Shown here: one piece after another, positions 26,337 to 37,252 of the stretch
Position numbering within the stretch: the first letter of the stretch is position 1
How the letters are laid out: each line of letters opens with the position of its first letter
NCBI RefSeq assembly: GCF_000829435.1
Contig: NZ_JXRP01000018.1
Location: 1 to 64,000, forward strand
Length of the DNA stretch: 64,000 nucleotides
Direction: 5' to 3'
Source: Jeotgalibacillus soli
Lineage (GTDB): Bacteria > Bacillota > Bacilli > Bacillales > Jeotgalibacillaceae
Notes under the pieces: generated by a model
What the model was told of the DNA's origin: nothing
Seen by the model: the letters and a program-made list of their open reading frames with translations, nothing else
Databases searched by the model: none
Translations under genes and position numbers: made by a program

Positions 26337-27002
26337 GTGAAAAAGGAATTCGTAGTAATCGGCTTAGGGCGTTTCGGTGGGAGTATTGTACGGGAACTGA
26401 TTGAACAAGGCATGGAAGTAATGGCCATTGATAAATTTGAAGATAAAATCGATGAATTTGCAAACATTGCTACTCATGCAGTAATGGCGGATTCAACGGA
26501 TGAGTCGGTTTTACGAAGTCTTGGGATTCGAAATTTTGATCATGTGATTGTTGCTATTGGAGACGATATACAAGCAAGTATCCTCACTACCCTGATGCTG
26601 AAAGAAATTGGTGTAAAGAAAATCACGGTTAAGGCTCAAAATGACTATCATGAAAAAGTATTAAAACGAATTGGTGCTGATAAAGTTGTTCATCCTGAGC
26701 GTGATATGGGCAAAAGAATTGCTCATAACATCGTGTCAAATAATGTCTTGGATTACTTGGAGTTGTCGGATGAACATTCTATAGTAGAGATTGTTGCCAA
26801 TGATTTATTAATTGGCAATACAATTATTGGATTAGATATTCGGGCTCAATACGGGATAAATATTGTGGCGATTAAAAGGGGAGATGAAATCATCGTTTCT
26901 CCGCAGGCAACTGATGAGATCCAAGAAGGAGATATCCTCATCGTTATAGGTGCTGATTCAGATATTAACCGTTTTGAAAAACGTGTCATGCAAAATTCAT
27001 AA
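26337..27002 (+). CDS. ktrC: KtrC, cytoplasmic gating subunit of a K+ uptake system
   Basis: 221 residues: an RCK/TrkA-N Rossmann domain with GLGRFGGSI at the N-terminus (about 1-135) and a TrkA-C domain (about 140-218). It aligns over its full length with B. subtilis KtrC/YkqB. It forms an octameric ring that binds ATP/ADP and, through the C domain, c-di-AMP, and gates the membrane subunit KtrD, which is not in this window. The GTG start follows GTGGAGG. It is convergent with rnjA, as in B. subtilis. Confidence 0.92.
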   Translation: MKKEFVVIGLGRFGGSIVRELIEQGMEVMAIDKFEDKIDEFANIATHAVMADSTDESVLRSLGIRNFDHVIVAIGDDIQASILTTLMLKEIGVKKITVKAQNDYHEKVLKRIGADKVVHPERDMGKRIAHNIVSNNVLDYLELSDEHSIVEIVANDLLIGNTIIGLDIRAQYGINIVAIKRGDEIIVSPQATDEIQEGDILIVIGADSDINRFEKRVMQNS

Positions 27003-27007
27003 AATCC

Positions 27008-27045
27008 ATCAAAAACCCCCAGCCTATAGGATGGGGGTTTTTGAT
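27008..27045. terminator. Bidirectional terminator between ktrC and rnjA
   Basis: ATCAAAAACCCCCA and TGGGGGTTTTTGAT pair perfectly across ten bases. It reaches the rnjA stop codon. Confidence 0.92.
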
Positions 27046-28712
27046 TATACTTCCATAATAATTGGAAGGATCATAGGACGGCGCTTCGTTTTCTCATATA
27101 AGAATGGACCAAGTGTATCGGTAATTTCATTTTTAATTTCAGACCATTGATTGGTCTTTCGATGTAAAACCTTGTTTAAGTGCTTGTGAATTAAGGATTG
27201 AGCTTGATTGATCAAATCGCCGGATTCTCGCATGTAAACAAATCCACGGGAGATTAGATCAGGACCTGAAGCTACTTTGTAATCCTTCATATTGATGCTC
27301 ACAACAACAACGACAAGACCTTCTTCAGATAGAATTCGTCGGTCACGGAGCACAATATTTCCAATATCACCGATCCCGCTTCCATCAATATAAACTGAAC
27401 CAGAGGGGATTTTACCAGCAATATTGGCACTGTCGCTGCTAAGAGCCAGCACATCTCCATTATCCATTACAAAGCAATTTTCTTCTGGTACGTCACAATC
27501 TACAGCTAGACTAGCATGCATTTTTTGCATACGGTATTCACCATGAATCGGGACAAAAAATTTCGGTTGAATGAGTCTCAGCATCAATTTTTGCTCTTCT
27601 TGGGATCCATGACCTGATGTGTGAATATCATTTAGCGGACCATGAATAACATCTGCACCAGCACGGTATAGTAGATTGATTGTACGATTTACACTGATTG
27701 TATTTCCTGGAATAGGGGAGGATGAAAACACCACAGTATCACCAGGTATAATTTGTATTTGTCGGTGAGTTCCATTGGCAATTCGAGATAAAGCTGCCAT
27801 GGGCTCTCCTTGGCTTCCTGTACATAAAATAACCACTTTATCAGCTGGCATACGATTTAATGTATAGGCATCAATAAATGTATCTTTAGGAGCTGAAATA
27901 TAACCGAGTTCATGTCCTATTGAGATAGCTGATTCCATGCTGCGGCCAAATACAGCTACTTTGCGGCCATATTTTACAGCTGCCTCTGTTACCTGCTGCA
28001 AACGGTGAATATTAGAGGCAAATGTTGCAAAAATAATCCGTCCGTTCACTTTTCGGAAAACATCTTGAATACTGTCGCCAACTTTACGTTCAGACATCGT
28101 GAAATTTGGGACTTCACTGTTAGTGCTGTCAGAGAGTAGAGCCAAGACCCCCTCTTTTCCAATTTCAGCCATCCTTATTAGGTTCGCTGGTTCACCAACA
28201 GGGGTAAAATCAAATTTAAAATCTCCTGTATGAACAATGTTGCCAGGAGGGGTCTTTACAACAACACCATAAGAATCAGGAATACTGTGTGTCGTTCTGA
28301 AAAAGCTTACAGATGTTTTTCGGAACTTAATTACGTCATCTTCTTCGATGGTATGCAGCTTAGCTGTACGAAGTAATCCATGTTCCTCCAGCTTGTTTTT
28401 CAGTAGGCCAATCGCGAGCTTCCCGCCATAAATTGGAATGTTAATTTGACGAAGCAAATAAGGAAGTCCGCCAATATGGTCTTCATGTCCATGAGTGACG
28501 AAAAGGCCTTTAATCTTGTCCACATTTTTAATTAAGTATGTGTAATCAGGAATAACATAATCAATACCAAGAAGCTCATCTTCTGGGAATTTAATTCCTC
28601 CATCGATCATAATGATTTCATCTTGGAATTGTACACCGTATGTATTTTTCCCGATTTCTCCCAATCCGCCGAGGGCAAACACTGCGGTTTGGTCATTTTT
28701 TACAAACTTCAT
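27045..28712 (-). CDS. rnjA: Ribonuclease J1
   Basis: 555 residues: metallo-beta-lactamase/beta-CASP nuclease with [15 protein letters not shown] and HTGDFKFD metal-binding motifs, the beta-CASP region, and the late SGHGSQEE motif. The C-terminal domain has the usual length for RNase J1. The enzyme has 5'-3' exonuclease and endonuclease activity, matures and degrades mRNA and rRNA, and is essential or near-essential in Bacillus. It is the second gene of the rpoY-rnjA operon, three bases after rpoY. Confidence 0.95.
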   Translation of the reverse strand: MKFVKNDQTAVFALGGLGEIGKNTYGVQFQDEIIMIDGGIKFPEDELLGIDYVIPDYTYLIKNVDKIKGLFVTHGHEDHIGGLPYLLRQINIPIYGGKLAIGLLKNKLEEHGLLRTAKLHTIEEDDVIKFRKTSVSFFRTTHSIPDSYGVVVKTPPGNIVHTGDFKFDFTPVGEPANLIRMAEIGKEGVLALLSDSTNSEVPNFTMSERKVGDSIQDVFRKVNGRIIFATFASNIHRLQQVTEAAVKYGRKVAVFGRSMESAISIGHELGYISAPKDTFIDAYTLNRMPADKVVILCTGSQGEPMAALSRIANGTHRQIQIIPGDTVVFSSSPIPGNTISVNRTINLLYRAGADVIHGPLNDIHTSGHGSQEEQKLMLRLIQPKFFVPIHGEYRMQKMHASLAVDCDVPEENCFVMDNGDVLALSSDSANIAGKIPSGSVYIDGSGIGDIGNIVLRDRRILSEEGLVVVVVSINMKDYKVASGPDLISRGFVYMRESGDLINQAQSLIHKHLNKVLHRKTNQWSEIKNEITDTLGPFLYEKTKRRPMILPIIMEV

Positions 28713-28715
28713 CTA

Positions 28716-28925
28716 TCACACATTCTCCAGCTTGTAATTTTGGTGATTTTGTTCGTATTCGAGATATTTGCCCTCTAGCTTTTGTACAAACTCAATATTG
28801 TAGTTTCGATCACGAAGCTTTAATCGCACGTCCGTTTCTGAATCCGCTTCAAGATAAATGGTTTGTGTTTTTTCTCTTACAGGTACTTCCGTTGCACTCA
28901 CTTGATAATAAACTTTAAAAATCAT
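28716..28925 (-). CDS. rpoY: RNA polymerase epsilon subunit RpoY
   Basis: 69 residues matching B. subtilis Ykz[22 protein letters not shown] and the C-terminal [14 protein letters not shown]. It binds near the DNA-facing side of core RNA polymerase and resembles the phage inhibitor Gp2 in fold. GAAGGAGAG is seven bases before the ATG. The stop is separated from the rnjA start by three bases, which is the conserved operon. Confidence 0.92.
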   Translation of the reverse strand: MIFKVYYQVSATEVPVREKTQTIYLEADSETDVRLKLRDRNYNIEFVQKLEGKYLEYEQNHQNYKLENV

Positions 28926-29078
28926 GAATATCTCTCCTTCAAATAGTTACATCATAATATTTACAATAAAAAAATAGATCACTATGCATTTTCATTTTTC
29001 TTCTCTGGCATAGGTTCCATTATATAGAAGTTATCAACCTTTTTGCATTTTTTTATAACCACCTATAAAATAAAGAAC

Positions 29079-29100
29079 AGCCCTCCTGATATGAAGGGCT
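29079..29100 (-). terminator. Terminator of the small minus-strand peptide gene
   Basis: AGCCCT and AGGGCT pair across ten bases; on the minus strand the sequence TTCTTTATTTT follows. It starts nine bases after the stop of the 23-codon ORF. Confidence 0.6.
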
Positions 29101-29108
29101 TACAGGGA

Positions 29109-29180
29109 TTAGGCCATCGTTTTCTTCCGTAGCATCTCTCTCCACTGTCGTGCAAGCTTCTTTCTAAGCTTCTTCAACAT
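29109..29180 (-). CDS. Putative 23-aa cationic peptide
   Basis: The frame encodes MLKKLRKKLARQ followed by WREMLRKKTMA, 23 residues with about nine Lys/Arg and regularly spaced Leu/Met/Trp, which would form a basic amphipathic helix. AAGGAGTGATC stands just before the ATG. A -10-like TATTAT and -35-like TTTACA with a 17-base spacer lie upstream on the minus strand (about 29205-29235), and a hairpin with a T-rich tail follows the stop. I do not recognise the peptide. It lies in the otherwise empty gap between rpoY and ykrA. Promoter, ribosome site, frame and terminator together make it a credible gene. Confidence 0.5.
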   Translation of the reverse strand: MLKKLRKKLARQWREMLRKKTMA

Positions 29181-29336
29181 TGCGGATCACTCCTTATCAT
29201 TATAATACCTCCTATAAGGGATTCTGTAAAGACAAGCTTCATGACATTGGGGATTTCAACCAATCTCTATCGTTGACTTTCAGTATTAAGTCAAGTACCG
29301 TTGTTTCCAAGGAAAAGGCAGTGAAAGGGAGATTAG

Positions 29337-30107
29337 ATGAAAAGAATTGTTTTTTTTGATATAGATGGAACATTGTTGGATAGCAATAAGCTTTTACCTG
29401 AGTCAACAAAGACGGCGATTAACTCGCTAAAAGAATCCGGTGCTTATGTTGCCATTGCAACAGGACGAGCTCCATTTATGTTTAAAGAACTTCGTGAAGA
29501 ACTGGGCATTTCAACCTTTGTCAGTTTTAACGGTCAATACGTAGTCCTTGAGGGCGAGGTAATAAAAGAAAATAAATTATCTGCTGAAAAATTGAAAGAG
29601 CTTGTAATGACAGGTGATCGACAAGGACATCCATTTATTCATATGTCTTCTGAAGAGATGAAAGCAAATGCGAAACAGCATCCTCTGATACTAGAGTCAT
29701 TCGCCAGCCTTCATTTTGAACATCCCCCCTATGATCCCAATTATTATAAACACCATAAGATTTTACAATCATTATTATTTTGTGAAGAAAAGGATGAAGA
29801 TCAATACGTCAAACAATTTCCTGAATTTGATTTTGTGAGATGGCATCGTTACTCTACTGATGTATTGCCAAGGGGAGGATCCAAAGCAAATGGTATTCGA
29901 GAAATTGTAAATCAATTAGGGTTTTCAATGGAAGAAGTAGTGGCTTTTGGGGATGGTCCAAATGACAAAGAAATGCTGACAGAGGTAGGAACAGGTGTAG
30001 TCATGGGGAATGCATCCGATGAAATTAAAAAATGCGGGGCCTTTGTTACAGCACATGTTGATGAGAATGGAGTGGAAAAAGGGCTGAAAAGACTGGGTTG
30101 GATATAA
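29337..30107 (+). CDS. ykrA: HAD-superfamily phosphatase, Cof type (YkrA)
   Basis: 256 residues of the Cof-like (IIB) HAD family: motif I DIDGTLLDS, motif III lysine in GGSKANGI, motif IV GDGPNDKEM. Such enzymes dephosphorylate sugar phosphates, flavin or nucleotide metabolites; the substrate here is not known. It corresponds to B. subtilis YkrA, which also lies between rpoY and the deformylase gene. GAAAGGGAG precedes the ATG. It is convergent with def. Confidence 0.87.
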   Translation: MKRIVFFDIDGTLLDSNKLLPESTKTAINSLKESGAYVAIATGRAPFMFKELREELGISTFVSFNGQYVVLEGEVIKENKLSAEKLKELVMTGDRQGHPFIHMSSEEMKANAKQHPLILESFASLHFEHPPYDPNYYKHHKILQSLLFCEEKDEDQYVKQFPEFDFVRWHRYSTDVLPRGGSKANGIREIVNQLGFSMEEVVAFGDGPNDKEMLTEVGTGVVMGNASDEIKKCGAFVTAHVDENGVEKGLKRLGWI

Positions 30108-30108
30108 T

Positions 30109-30136
30109 TAAAGGAGAGAGACTCTCTCCTTTAACG
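30109..30136. terminator. Terminator shared by ykrA and def
   Basis: TTAAAGGAGAGA and TCTCTCCTTTAA form a 12-bp stem with a three-base loop; the def stop codon is the end of the right arm. Confidence 0.7.
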
Positions 30137-30685
30137 CTCAAGAGCGACTGAATTCGCTGGTTCAAAATAAGGGTCTTCTTTATTAATATGATCATAAAAC
30201 ATGATCCCGTTAAGATGATCAAGCTCATGTTGAACAGCAATTGAAGCAAGACCTCGGAGTCTCAGTTTGATTTCCTGCCCGTCTAAGTCAAATGCTTTGA
30301 GCGTAATCTTTGAATAACGAGGTACGTATCCAGGAATATTTTCATCTACTGATAAGCAGCCTTCGCCAGAAGTGAGAAATGATTTTTCAACTGAATGACT
30401 TACAATTTTAGGGTTGAAAAATGCGTAGCTATGCTCACGTTCTTTGTCGTCAGTAAGATGGATTGCAAACATTCTTTTTGAAACATTAATTTGCGGTGCG
30501 GCAAGTCCAATACCTGGACGCAATTGATATTTTTCAGCAATTTCTGGATTCTGGCTATTTTTAACGTATTCCATCAAGCTTGTTAATATTTTTTGGTTTT
30601 CTTTGGATGGGGGCATTGGGACTTCTTTTGCAACGGCACGTAATGCTGGGTGACCATCGCGAATAATATCCTCCATTGTAATCAT
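30131..30685 (-). CDS. def: Peptide deformylase
   Basis: 184 residues with the three deformylase motifs: GIGLAAPQI, EGCLSV and QHELDHLNG, giving the Cys and two His metal ligands and the catalytic Glu. The longer insertions place it in the type 2 group, like B. subtilis YkrB. It removes the formyl group from nascent proteins. ATG 30685 follows CAGGAGGAAC with ideal spacing; the longer frame to 30712 contains that ribosome site. Confidence 0.93.
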   Translation of the reverse strand: MITMEDIIRDGHPALRAVAKEVPMPPSKENQKILTSLMEYVKNSQNPEIAEKYQLRPGIGLAAPQINVSKRMFAIHLTDDKEREHSYAFFNPKIVSHSVEKSFLTSGEGCLSVDENIPGYVPRYSKITLKAFDLDGQEIKLRLRGLASIAVQHELDHLNGIMFYDHINKEDPYFEPANSVALER

Positions 30686-30927
30686 ATTTGTTCCTCCTGA
30701 TAATAAATTCACATTTCAATTGGATAAGAAATGACCTAAACCCTTCACCTTTTGTGAAATGTATTGACTAATATGGCTTATCATATCAAAAATCCCAAAA
30801 TAAAAAAAAGACTTTGTACGTAAACTTCTATCGAATAAGGTTGAAAGAGGTCAAGAAAAATCATTGCGAATTTAATTAATCATCGATATAGTATAAAATG
30901 TCAAGAATTCAAGGGGGTACATAGATC

Positions 30928-31575
30928 GTGAAGACTTATATTATAGCCGTATCACTATTTGTATCGTTATTGTTATCTGGTTGTGTGTTTGGAGCATCTC
31001 CAGAAGAAAACATTAGCACAGTGCTTGATACCACTTATGAAAAAGAACAGGGATTTGTTGAGGCACAAGAGCAAATAGTTGAGTTAGAGCAAAATGAAAA
31101 TACTCTTTTTGGTGAAATTATGGCGTTGAGTATGGAAGAATTTGATCAAATTATAGTGCTTGCAGATGAAGCATTGGTGAATCTGGATGAGCGTGAAACA
31201 CAGCTAGGTGTGGAAACGGAATCCATGAAAGAAGCAAAGGATGAGTTTCAAGCGATTAATGAGTATACAAGTGATATAAAAGATGAGTCTCTAAAGGAAC
31301 ACGTTGAAGAGATGATTCAATTAATGGACAAGCGCTATACAATACATAGTGATTTATTAACAGCATATGATGCAAGCTTGCAATTGGATCGAGAACTTTA
31401 TACGATGCTTAAAAACGAAGAACTAACGCTTGATGAATTGGAAGAACAGATTGAAAGCGTGAATGCCAAGTATGCTGAAATTGTTGCAGCGAATGACGAA
31501 TTCAATGCAATCACAGACCAGTACAATGAAATGAAAAGTGAGTTTTACAATCTTACGGATGTAAATGAAGAGTAG
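30928..31575 (+). CDS. ykyA: Lipoprotein YkyA
   Basis: 215 residues. The N-terminal hydrophobic segment ends in a lipobox, LLLSGCVFG, with cysteine at about residue 19. The rest is almost entirely helical and highly charged, rich in Glu, and likely coiled coil. It corresponds to B. subtilis YkyA, a lipoprotein of unknown role placed upstream of pdhA. The GTG start follows AAGGGGG. The stop codon lies inside the terminator stem. Confidence 0.82.
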   Translation: MKTYIIAVSLFVSLLLSGCVFGASPEENISTVLDTTYEKEQGFVEAQEQIVELEQNENTLFGEIMALSMEEFDQIIVLADEALVNLDERETQLGVETESMKEAKDEFQAINEYTSDIKDESLKEHVEEMIQLMDKRYTIHSDLLTAYDASLQLDRELYTMLKNEELTLDELEEQIESVNAKYAEIVAANDEFNAITDQYNEMKSEFYNLTDVNEE

Positions 31576-31598
31576 GAAATTCCTGCTCTTTTTTTATT
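31568..31598 (+). terminator. Terminator after ykyA
   Basis: AAGAG.AGGAA and TTCCT.CTCTT pair almost without a loop, followed by seven T residues. Confidence 0.82.
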
Positions 31599-31618
31599 TA
31601 GAATTTAAACTCTGTAAA

Positions 31619-31787
31619 CGTGTCTGTTGATTTCCGCTTCAGGCGTTCGCTTTCCGCGGGCGGCTCTGACGCCCCTCGGCGCTTTCCGCCTGTGGGGTCT
31701 TCCTTTGACTCGCTTTCCTTAGCGGGAGTCTTACGTTTTACGCTCCAATCAACCTAGTGCCAAAATCAACAATGATTTTTAACATAG
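31619..31787 (+). repeat. Full-length copy of a Bacillaceae-type intergenic repeat
   Basis: A 169-bp block starting CGTGTCTGTTGATTTCC and ending AATGATTTTTAACATAG. It is unusually GC-rich inside (CGCTTTCCGCGGGCGGC, GACGCCCCTCGGCGC, CTTAGCGGGAGTC) and contains several nested inverted repeats. Its ends reappear on the other strand at 5671-5742. Similar intergenic sequences with CGCTTTCCGCGGGC cores are, to my knowledge, dispersed in many Bacillaceae genomes; no coding frame runs through it. Confidence 0.75.
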
Positions 31788-33284
<1,497 letters not shown>

Positions 33285-33287
33285 GCC

Positions 33288-34265
33288 ATGGCGCAAATGA
33301 CAATGATTCAAGCAATCACGGACGCTCTACGCACTGAGCTGAAGAACGACGAGAATGTACTCGTCTTTGGTGAAGATGTTGGTCTTAACGGCGGCGTATT
33401 CCGTGCGACAGAAGGTCTTCAAAAGGAATTCGGAGAAGATCGTGTTTTTGACACGCCTCTTGCAGAATCTGGTATTGGCGGTCTTGCAATCGGTCTTGCA
33501 CTTGAAGGCTATCGTCCGGTTCCTGAAATTCAATTCTTTGGTTTCGTATTTGAAGTGATGGACTCCGTGAGTGGACAAATGGCTCGTATGCGTTACCGCA
33601 GTGGAGGGAAATATTCTTCTCCAATTACAATCCGTTCACCTTTTGGTGGTGGAGTGCATACCCCAGAGCTTCACGCTGACAGCCTGGAAGGTCTTATGGC
33701 GCAACAGCCTGGACTTAAAGTAGTAATTCCATCTACTCCAAAGGATGCAAAGGGACTTTTAATTTCTTCTATTCGTGATAACGACCCAGTTATTTTCCTT
33801 GAGCATATGAAACTATATCGTTCATTCCGTGAAGATGTTCCCGAAGAAGAGTACACCATTGAAATTGGTAAAGCAGATGTAAAACGTGAAGGTACAGATT
33901 TGTCAATTATCACTTATGGCGCAATGGTTCACGAATCAATTAAAGCAGCTGAAGCACTTGAAAAAGATGGCTATTCTGTTGAAGTAGTTGACCTTCGTAC
34001 AATTCAGCCATTGGATATCGAAACAATCATTGCATCTGTTGAAAAAACAAATCGTGCAATTGTGGTTCAAGAAGCTCAAAAACAAGCTGGTATTGCAGCT
34101 AGTGTAGTAGCTGAAATTAATGATCGTGCTATTCTTAGCCTTGAAGCACCTGTACTTCGAGTGACTGCTGCAGACACAGTTTTCCCATTCTCTCAAGCAG
34201 AAACTGTGTGGCTTCCTAATGTTAAGGATATTATTGAAACAGCTAAAAAAGTTCTAGAATTTTAA
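33288..34265 (+). CDS. pdhB: Pyruvate dehydrogenase E1 beta subunit
   Basis: 325 residues with the transketolase pyrimidine-binding and C-terminal domains ([47 protein letters not shown]). It completes the E1 heterotetramer. It begins three bases after the pdhA stop, with GAAGGAGTCG across the junction as ribosome site. Its stop is followed by a 12-bp hairpin before pdhC. Confidence 0.96.
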   Translation: MAQMTMIQAITDALRTELKNDENVLVFGEDVGLNGGVFRATEGLQKEFGEDRVFDTPLAESGIGGLAIGLALEGYRPVPEIQFFGFVFEVMDSVSGQMARMRYRSGGKYSSPITIRSPFGGGVHTPELHADSLEGLMAQQPGLKVVIPSTPKDAKGLLISSIRDNDPVIFLEHMKLYRSFREDVPEEEYTIEIGKADVKREGTDLSIITYGAMVHESIKAAEALEKDGYSVEVVDLRTIQPLDIETIIASVEKTNRAIVVQEAQKQAGIAASVVAEINDRAILSLEAPVLRVTAADTVFPFSQAETVWLPNVKDIIETAKKVLEF

Positions 34266-34274
34266 TTTTTAAAC

Positions 34275-34303
34275 GGAAACGGAAGAGAAGATCTTCCGTT
34301 TCC
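34275..34303 (+). other. Intercistronic hairpin between pdhB and pdhC
   Basis: GGAAACGGAAGA and TCTTCCGTTTCC form a perfect 12-bp stem with a five-base loop. C residues, not a T run, follow, so it is more likely an RNA-processing or stability element than a terminator. Confidence 0.6.
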
Positions 34304-34350
34304 CCCTTATAACGAATAAAAAATGATTGAAATCCAGGAGGGTGAATACA

Positions 34351-35685
34351 TTGTCATTTGAATTCAAATTACCGGATATCGGTGAAGGCATTCATGAAGG
34401 TGAAATTGTTAAGTGGTTTATTAAACCAGGAGACAAAGTAGAAGAAGATGATATTCTTTGTGAGGTACAAAACGATAAAGCAGTAGTTGAAATTCCATCT
34501 CCAGTTGCTGGTACGGTAGAAGATATCCTTGTAGAAGAAGGCGCTGTTGCGATTGTTGGAGACACGTTAATTAAATTTGATGCTCCAGGCTATGAAAACC
34601 TTAAATTTAAAGGATCTGACCACGACGAAGAAGCTCCTAAAGAAGAAAAGAAAGAAGCGCCAAAGCAAGAGGCAGCTCCTAAAGAAGAATCTTCTGAACA
34701 GGCTGAACAAAAAGCTGCACCAGCTCCTCAAGGAGATGTAGATCCTGATCGCCGAATTATTGCGATGCCATCAGTACGTAAATATGCACGCGAGAAAGAT
34801 GTAGATATCCGTTTCGTAGCAGGTACTGGTAAAAATGGCCGTGTAAACAAAGAAGATATCGATGCTTATCTAAATGGCGGTACTCAGCCAGCTGCTGAAC
34901 CGGCTTCAGAAAGTGCAGCGCAAGAAGCACCTGCTGCAGCAGAAAAAGCGGCTCCGTCTGCTCAAGCAGTTCCAGAAGGTCAATACCCTGAAACACGCGA
35001 GAAAATGAGTGGTATCCGTAAAGCAATTGCAAAAGCGATGGTTAACTCTAAGCAAACAGCTCCTCACGTAACGTTAATGGATGAAATTGATGTGACTAAG
35101 CTGGTTGCTCACCGTAAAAAATTTAAAGAAGTTGCAGCACAAAAGAATATTAAGCTTACGTTCTTGCCTTATGTTGTAAAAGCATTGGTATCCGCTTTAC
35201 GTGAATATCCAGCTCTTAATACTTCTATTGACGATGCAGCACAAGAAATTATTCAAAAGCATTATTACAACATCGGAATTGCAGCCGACACTGAAAAAGG
35301 ACTGGTTGTTCCAGTTGTTAAAGATGCTGATCGTAAATCAATTTTCACGATTTCCAATCAAATTAACGAGCTTGCAGCGAAAGCACGCGACGGTAAATTA
35401 TCAGCAGCTGAAATGAAAGGTGCATCATGCACAATCACGAATATCGGGTCTGCAGGTGGACAATGGTTTACCCCAGTTATTAACCACCCAGAGGTTGCCA
35501 TTCTTGGAATTGGTCGAATTGCAGAAAAACCTGTAGTTAAAAATGGTGAAATTGTAGCGGCACCTGTGTTAGCATTATCATTGAGCTTTGATCACAGAAT
35601 TATTGATGGAGCAACTGCTCAAAATGCATTAAATCATATTAAGCGTTTATTGAACGATCCAGAACTTTTACTAATGGAGGCGTAA
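34351..35685 (+). CDS. pdhC: Dihydrolipoamide acetyltransferase (E2)
   Basis: 444 residues: one lipoyl domain (about 1-78, lysine in QNDKAVVE), an Ala/Pro/Glu-rich linker, the peripheral-subunit-binding domain (about 130-170, [15 protein letters not shown]), a second flexible linker, and the acyltransferase core ending in [10 protein letters not shown] with the catalytic histidine. It transfers acetyl from lipoate to CoA and forms the core of the complex. The TTG at 34351 is the start because CAGGAGGGTG precedes it and the [14 protein letters not shown]-terminus is conserved. Confidence 0.95.
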   Translation: MSFEFKLPDIGEGIHEGEIVKWFIKPGDKVEEDDILCEVQNDKAVVEIPSPVAGTVEDILVEEGAVAIVGDTLIKFDAPGYENLKFKGSDHDEEAPKEEKKEAPKQEAAPKEESSEQAEQKAAPAPQGDVDPDRRIIAMPSVRKYAREKDVDIRFVAGTGKNGRVNKEDIDAYLNGGTQPAAEPASESAAQEAPAAAEKAAPSAQAVPEGQYPETREKMSGIRKAIAKAMVNSKQTAPHVTLMDEIDVTKLVAHRKKFKEVAAQKNIKLTFLPYVVKALVSALREYPALNTSIDDAAQEIIQKHYYNIGIAADTEKGLVVPVVKDADRKSIFTISNQINELAAKARDGKLSAAEMKGASCTITNIGSAGGQWFTPVINHPEVAILGIGRIAEKPVVKNGEIVAAPVLALSLSFDHRIIDGATAQNALNHIKRLLNDPELLLMEA

Positions 35686-35689
35686 AACC

Positions 35690-37099
35690 ATGGTAGTTGG
35701 AGATTTTCCTATCGAAACAGACACACTGGTTATTGGTGCAGGACCAGGCGGATATGTAGCTGCAATTCGTGCAGCTCAGCTTGGGCAAAAGGTAACGATT
35801 GTAGAGAAAGAATACATGGGAGGCGTTTGTTTAAACGTGGGCTGTATCCCATCAAAGGCACTTATCTCGATTGGTCATCGCTTTGAGCAAGCTAAACATT
35901 CTGAGGACATGGGAATTGTCGCAGAAAACGTAAAAGTAAACTTTGAAAAAGCGCAGGAATGGAAAGCTGGCGTCGTTAAGAAATTAACAGGCGGTGTTGA
36001 AGGCTTATTAAAAGGAAACAATGTTGAAATCGTCCGCGGTGAAGCATATTTCGTTGACGGAGAAACCATTCGAGTAATGGATGAAAACTCCGCTCAAACC
36101 TACAAGTTTAAAAATGCAATTATTGCAACGGGCTCGCGTCCAATTGAAATTCCTTCATTCAAATTTTCTAAGCGCGTATTGGATTCTTCAGGTGCATTGG
36201 CACTTAAAGACATTCCCAAGAGCCTTGTGGTAATTGGTGGCGGATATATCGGTACTGAGCTCGGAACAGCATATGCTAACTTAGGAGCTGAAGTAACGAT
36301 TCTTGAAGGGGCTGACGATATCCTTGGCGGATTCGAAAAGCAAATGACATCAATTGTGAAAAAGGGTCTTAAGAAAAAAGGTGTAAATGTTGTTACTAAA
36401 GCAATGGCAAAAGGCGTTGAGGAAAGCGACAACGGAGTAGTTGTAACTTACGAAGCAAAAGGCGAAGAAGTAAAAGTGGAAGCTGAATACGTACTAGTTA
36501 CAGTAGGACGTAGACCTAACACGGACGAGCTTGGCCTTGAGCAAGTAGGTATCGAAATGTCTGATCGCGGTATTATTAAAACTGATAAGCAGACGCGTAC
36601 AAGTGTCAGCAACATTTTTGCGATCGGCGACATCGTAGATGGTCCACCACTTGCACATAAAGCTTCTTACGAAGGTAAAGTAGCAGCTGAAGTAATTGGC
36701 GGAGAGAAATCTGAAGTTGACTATTTGGCAATCCCAGCAGTTTGCTTTACAGATCCTGAGCTTGCTACAGTTGGCTATAATGAAGCACAAGCAAAAGAAG
36801 AAGGAATTGAAGTGATTGCTGCTAAATTCCCATTCGCTGCAAATGGACGTGCACTTGCTCTTAATGAAACAGAAGGCTTTGTAAAGATTGTCACTCGTAA
36901 AGAAGACGGTCTAATTATCGGCGCGCAAATCGCTGGTAACGGTGCATCTGACATTATTGCAGAGCTTGGTCTTGCGATTGAAGCAGGAATGACAGCTGAA
37001 GATGTTGCTATGACGATTCATGCTCATCCAACACTTGGTGAAATTACAATGGAAGCTGCTGAAGTAGCTCTTGGAACACCAATTCACATTATAAAATAA
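35690..37099 (+). CDS. pdhD: Dihydrolipoamide dehydrogenase (E3)
   Basis: 469 residues: FAD-binding [10 protein letters not shown], redox disulfide in CLNVGC, the NAD-binding [10 protein letters not shown], the second FAD motif [10 protein letters not shown], and the C-terminal HAHPTLGE with the catalytic His-Glu pair. It reoxidises the lipoyl group in pyruvate dehydrogenase and probably in other 2-oxoacid dehydrogenases. It starts four bases after pdhC with GGAGGCG upstream. It ends the operon before a GC-rich terminator. Confidence 0.96.
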   Translation: MVVGDFPIETDTLVIGAGPGGYVAAIRAAQLGQKVTIVEKEYMGGVCLNVGCIPSKALISIGHRFEQAKHSEDMGIVAENVKVNFEKAQEWKAGVVKKLTGGVEGLLKGNNVEIVRGEAYFVDGETIRVMDENSAQTYKFKNAIIATGSRPIEIPSFKFSKRVLDSSGALALKDIPKSLVVIGGGYIGTELGTAYANLGAEVTILEGADDILGGFEKQMTSIVKKGLKKKGVNVVTKAMAKGVEESDNGVVVTYEAKGEEVKVEAEYVLVTVGRRPNTDELGLEQVGIEMSDRGIIKTDKQTRTSVSNIFAIGDIVDGPPLAHKASYEGKVAAEVIGGEKSEVDYLAIPAVCFTDPELATVGYNEAQAKEEGIEVIAAKFPFAANGRALALNETEGFVKIVTRKEDGLIIGAQIAGNGASDIIAELGLAIEAGMTAEDVAMTIHAHPTLGEITMEAAEVALGTPIHIIK

Positions 37100-37112
37100 T
37101 CATTTTATAAAT

Positions 37113-37146
37113 AAGCCCCCTGGACATTGCGCTCCAGGGGTTTTAT
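37113..37146 (+). terminator. Terminator of pdhABCD
   Basis: CCCCTGGA and TCCAGGGG pair across eight bases, followed by TTTTATTATTT. Confidence 0.88.
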
Positions 37147-37252
37147 TATTTATTTTTCATTCTAAACCTTATAACATCTATAATCGTCCATTACAGAGTA
37201 AGTCGTCATATGTTAGAATTTATATTGAAGCAAGAAGAAGGGTGAGGACGAA

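Noticed and set aside
29274-29295. TTGACTT-N8-AAGTCAA inverted repeat before ykrA as an operator
   Set aside because: The arms are only 7 bp and partly coincide with a -35-like hexamer; there is no consensus I can match it to.
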